Assembly (NCBI RefSeq): GCF_900113185.1
Contig: NZ_FOZD01000001.1
Span: forward strand, 2,356,001-2,420,000
DNA from: Agromyces sp. CF514
GTDB taxonomy: Bacteria > Actinomycetota > Actinomycetes > Actinomycetales > Microbacteriaceae
Direction: 5' to 3'
Length of the DNA: 64,000 nt
How positions within the stretch are numbered: position 1 is the first letter of the stretch; every line of letters starts with the position of its first letter. Made by a program: the position numbers and the translations under genes. The notes beneath the pieces are model-generated. The model was not told the DNA's origin, made no database searches, and saw only the letters and a list, made by a program, of their open reading frames with translations. Below are positions 61,704 through 64,000 of this stretch, one piece after another.

Positions 61704-62659
61704 GCGGGGGCTCCCTCGGCCTCGGGCTCGCTGAGCAGCGCGAGGCCGCTCCTGATGACTTCACCGTACAGCTCATCGGGGTCGAGACGACGGAGCTCGT
61801 CGGCGAGGCAGTCCCGGAGGTTGCGGCGGGGCAGGGCCACGTCGTGCAACGGCTGCCCGGGCTGGCGGAGGGTGGCGACACCGGGCTGGTCGCGCGTGAG
61901 CTCGATCACGCCGGTCTCGCGCTCGAGCGTGACGCCGTGGATGCCGTGCGAGCCCTCGGACACGTCCGTGAGGACGTACCCAGTCGGGGCATCCAGCTGC
62001 AGCTGCAGCCACGCCGCGAGGAGCGTCGTGGACGGCGAGTCGGCGGCGCCCGTGACGTGCACCCGGGTGACAGGGGCGAACGGGGGCTGGTCGAGCACCG
62101 CCGCGAGCTGGGCGCGCCACAGCGTGAGGCGCGTCCACGCGAAATCGGCGTCGCCCGGCGTGTAGCTGTCGACGAGCGCCCGGAGGGCCGCCTGCGGATC
62201 CGGCTGGCTCGAGGCATCCGTGATCCGTCGCTGGGCGATGCGGCCGAGCGGCGAGGTGCCCGGCACCGCGGGCGCCACGCTCGGCCACCAGGTGACCACC
62301 GGGGCGTCGGGCAGCAGCAGCGCCATGACGAGGCTCTCCTCGTCGTGCGCGACCGGGCCGTGGGCGCGGAGCACGATGACCTCGCTCGCGCCCGCGTCGC
62401 CGCCGACGCGGATCTCCGCATCGAGACGCGGTGCGACGCCGTCGGCCTCATCGGGATCGGAGGAGACGACGATGACGCGCATCGGGTGCTCGCGCGACGC
62501 GTCGTTGGCGGCCTCGATGGCCTCCTCCTCGACGCCGGGCGTGGTGGCGATGACGAGCGTCAGCACACGTCCGAGCGCGACGACGCCGTTCTCCTCGCGG
62601 ATCTTGACGAGCGCCTTCGAGACCTTGCTGGTGGTGGTGTCGGGCAGGTCGACGATCAC
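61700..62659 (-). CDS. opcA: Glucose-6-phosphate dehydrogenase assembly protein
   Basis: OpcA activates or assembles Zwf in cyanobacteria and actinobacteria; it has no known catalysis. From GTG at 62657-62659 it has 319 residues, starting VIVDLPDTTTSKVSKALVKI, with VVTWWPSVAPAVPGTSPLGR and the C-terminal LADELRRLDPDELYGEV. The start is chosen because GGAGG lies upstream and the GTG overlaps the zwf stop. The frame is open further upstream, but that is zwf coding sequence in another frame. Confidence 0.93.
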   Translation of the reverse strand: MIVDLPDTTTSKVSKALVKIREENGVVALGRVLTLVIATTPGVEEEAIEAANDASREHPMRVIVVSSDPDEADGVAPRLDAEIRVGGDAGASEVIVLRAHGPVAHDEESLVMALLLPDAPVVTWWPSVAPAVPGTSPLGRIAQRRITDASSQPDPQAALRALVDSYTPGDADFAWTRLTLWRAQLAAVLDQPPFAPVTRVHVTGAADSPSTTLLAAWLQLQLDAPTGYVLTDVSEGSHGIHGVTLERETGVIELTRDQPGVATLRQPGQPLHDVALPRRNLRDCLADELRRLDPDELYGEVIRSGLALLSEPEAEGAPA

Positions 62660-64000
62660 GGGCGCCTCCAGGTTCGGCCGTCGCGGGCGAGCAGGGCGTC
62701 GGCGGACGACGGCCCCCACGTGCCGGGGCGGTACTGTTCGGGCTGGCCCTGCGTGGACCAGAACTCCTCGATCGGGTCGAGGATCTTCCAGGAGAGCTCG
62801 ACCTCCTCCTGACGGGGGAACAGCGGCGGGTCGCCGAGCAGCACGTCGAGGATGAGCCGCTCGTAGGCCTCGGGGCTCGCCTCGGTGAAGGCGTGGCCGT
62901 AGCCGAAGTCCATGGTGACGTCGCGCACCTGCATGCCCGCGCCCGGCACCTTGGAGCCGAAGCGGATGGTGACGCCCTCGTCGGGCTGCACGCGGATCAC
63001 GAGCGCGTTCTCGCCGAGCTGCGAGGTCTGGCTGTCGGCGAAGAGCTGCTGCGGCGCACGCTTGAAGACCACGGCGATCTCGGTCACGCGGCGGCCGAGC
63101 CGCTTGCCCGCGCGGAGGTAGAACGGCACGCCGGCCCATCGGCGGGTGCCGATGGTCAGCTTCATGGCCGCGTACGTCTCGGTGAGCGACTCGGGGTTCA
63201 TGCCGTCTTCATCGAGGAAGCCGATGACCTCCTCGCCGCCCTGCCATCCGCCTGCGTACTGGCCCCGGGCGGTGCCCGTCGCGAGGTCTTCCGGCAGGCG
63301 CACCGCTGCGAGGATCTTCTCCTTCTCGGCGCGCAGGTCGGCGGCCTCGAACGAGATGGGTTCCTCCATCGCGGTCAGCGCGAGCAGCTGCAGCAGGTGG
63401 TTCTGGATGACGTCGCGGGCAGCGCCGATACCGTCGTAGTACCCGGCACGGCCGCCCACGCCGATGTCCTCGGCCATCGTGATCTGCACGTGGTCGACGT
63501 AGTTCGCGTTCCAGATGGGCTCGTAGAGCTGGTTCGCGAACCGCAGCGCGAGGATGTTCTGAACCGTCTCCTTGCCCAGGTAGTGGTCGATGCGGAACAC
63601 CGAGTCGGGCGGGAACACCGAGGCGACGACGTCGTTCAGCTCGCGAGCCGACTTCAGGTCGGAGCCGAACGGCTTCTCGATGACGACTCGTCGCCACTGG
63701 CCGTTCTTCTGCTCGGTGAGGCCGGATCGCTTGAGCTGCTCGGTGACCAGCGGGAACGACTTCGGCGGGATCGACAGGTAGAACGCGTGGTTGCCCATGG
63801 TGCCGCGCTCGGCGTCGAGGTCGGCCACGACGCCGCGCAGGCGGTCGAACGCCGCGTCGTCGTCGAAGTCGCCCTGCACGAAGCGGATGCCGCGTGCGAG
63901 CTGCTTCCAGACGTCCTCGCGGAACTCGGTGCGCGCGTACTGGCGCACCGAGTCGTGCACGACCTTCTCGAAGTCCTGGTCGGCCCAGTCGCGACGGGCG
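62656..64000 (-). CDS. zwf: Glucose-6-phosphate dehydrogenase (5' end outside window)
   Basis: Oxidises glucose 6-phosphate with NADP+, first step of the oxidative pentose phosphate pathway. About 447 residues are visible and the frame is open through 64000, so the N-terminal 60-70 residues with the nucleotide-binding GASGDL motif are missing. The active-site signature RIDHYLGKETVQN and GRAGYYDGIGAARDVIQNH are present. VVIEKPFGSDLKSA precedes them. The stop overlaps opcA. In relatives tal and tkt lie upstream, probably just outside the window. Confidence 0.97.
   Translation of the reverse strand, partial: ARRDWADQDFEKVVHDSVRQYARTEFREDVWKQLARGIRFVQGDFDDDAAFDRLRGVVADLDAERGTMGNHAFYLSIPPKSFPLVTEQLKRSGLTEQKNGQWRRVVIEKPFGSDLKSARELNDVVASVFPPDSVFRIDHYLGKETVQNILALRFANQLYEPIWNANYVDHVQITMAEDIGVGGRAGYYDGIGAARDVIQNHLLQLLALTAMEEPISFEAADLRAEKEKILAAVRLPEDLATGTARGQYAGGWQGGEEVIGFLDEDGMNPESLTETYAAMKLTIGTRRWAGVPFYLRAGKRLGRRVTEIAVVFKRAPQQLFADSQTSQLGENALVIRVQPDEGVTIRFGSKVPGAGMQVRDVTMDFGYGHAFTEASPEAYERLILDVLLGDPPLFPRQEEVELSWKILDPIEEFWSTQGQPEQYRPGTWGPSSADALLARDGRTWRRP

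Overview
The window is a continuous stretch of actinobacterial core chromosome, very GC-rich (about 70% by eye) and densely packed. RbpA, WhiA, an ANTAR-type response regulator, the HGxxPAAW membrane peptide, an mIHF domain and the G6PD assembly protein OpcA together point to Actinomycetota. Gene order and sequence style suggest Microbacteriaceae, with Agromyces or a relative as my best guess; the genus is inference. Nearly every gene is on the + strand. The exceptions are a glycosyltransferase and an MFS transporter near the left end, one tRNA-Leu, and the pgl-opcA-zwf operon at the right end.

Layout. 1-795: end of efp, then nusB. 755-4339: a three-gene islet (glycosyltransferase, DoxX-like membrane protein, MFS exporter) between nusB and pyrR. 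4367-13123: de novo pyrimidine operon pyrR-pyrB-pyrC-(membrane protein)-carA-carB-pyrF, with a PyrR-binding RNA loop over the pyrR ribosome site. 13116-21449: mIHF-gmk fusion, rpoZ, coaBC, metK, a helicase-dead priA, fmt, rsmB. 21506-29775: rpe, then hisE-hisG-hisF-hisI running into trpE-(Trp membrane protein)-(HGxxPAAW peptide)-trpC-trpB-trpA. 29832-38519: lgt, gltB, gltD, pyk. 38686-44883: alpha/beta hydrolase, tRNA-Leu(CAA), ANTAR response regulator, polA, DUF885 peptidase. 45055-47218: rpsA, coaE. 47276-56190: uvrB, uvrA (with a LexA box), uvrC, rapZ, whiA. 56379-60838: sodA, gap-pgk-tpiA, secG, rbpA. 60933-64000 (minus): pgl, opcA and zwf, the last cut off by the window end.

The genes form classic functional blocks: UMP synthesis next to guanylate kinase and RNA polymerase omega; Trp and part of His synthesis in one convoy; ammonia assimilation (GOGAT); lower glycolysis; the oxidative pentose phosphate branch; and nucleotide excision repair. 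Start and stop codons overlap at many junctions (ATGA or GTGA), indicating translational coupling. Many genes outside the operons have a TAGRCT-like -10 box 6-7 nt before the start codon, so leaderless transcription is probably common.

I found no unknown multi-gene system, no CRISPR array, insertion sequence or prophage. The observations most worth following are the mIHF-guanylate kinase fusion, the palindrome cluster in the nusB-pyrR islet, the duplicated gltB-gltD junction with a 22-codon reading frame, the spacing rule of the leaderless promoters, the abundance of the word GGCATCCG/CGGATGCC (also the core of two terminators), and the structured rpsA leader. No stretch longer than about 260 bases lacks a gene.
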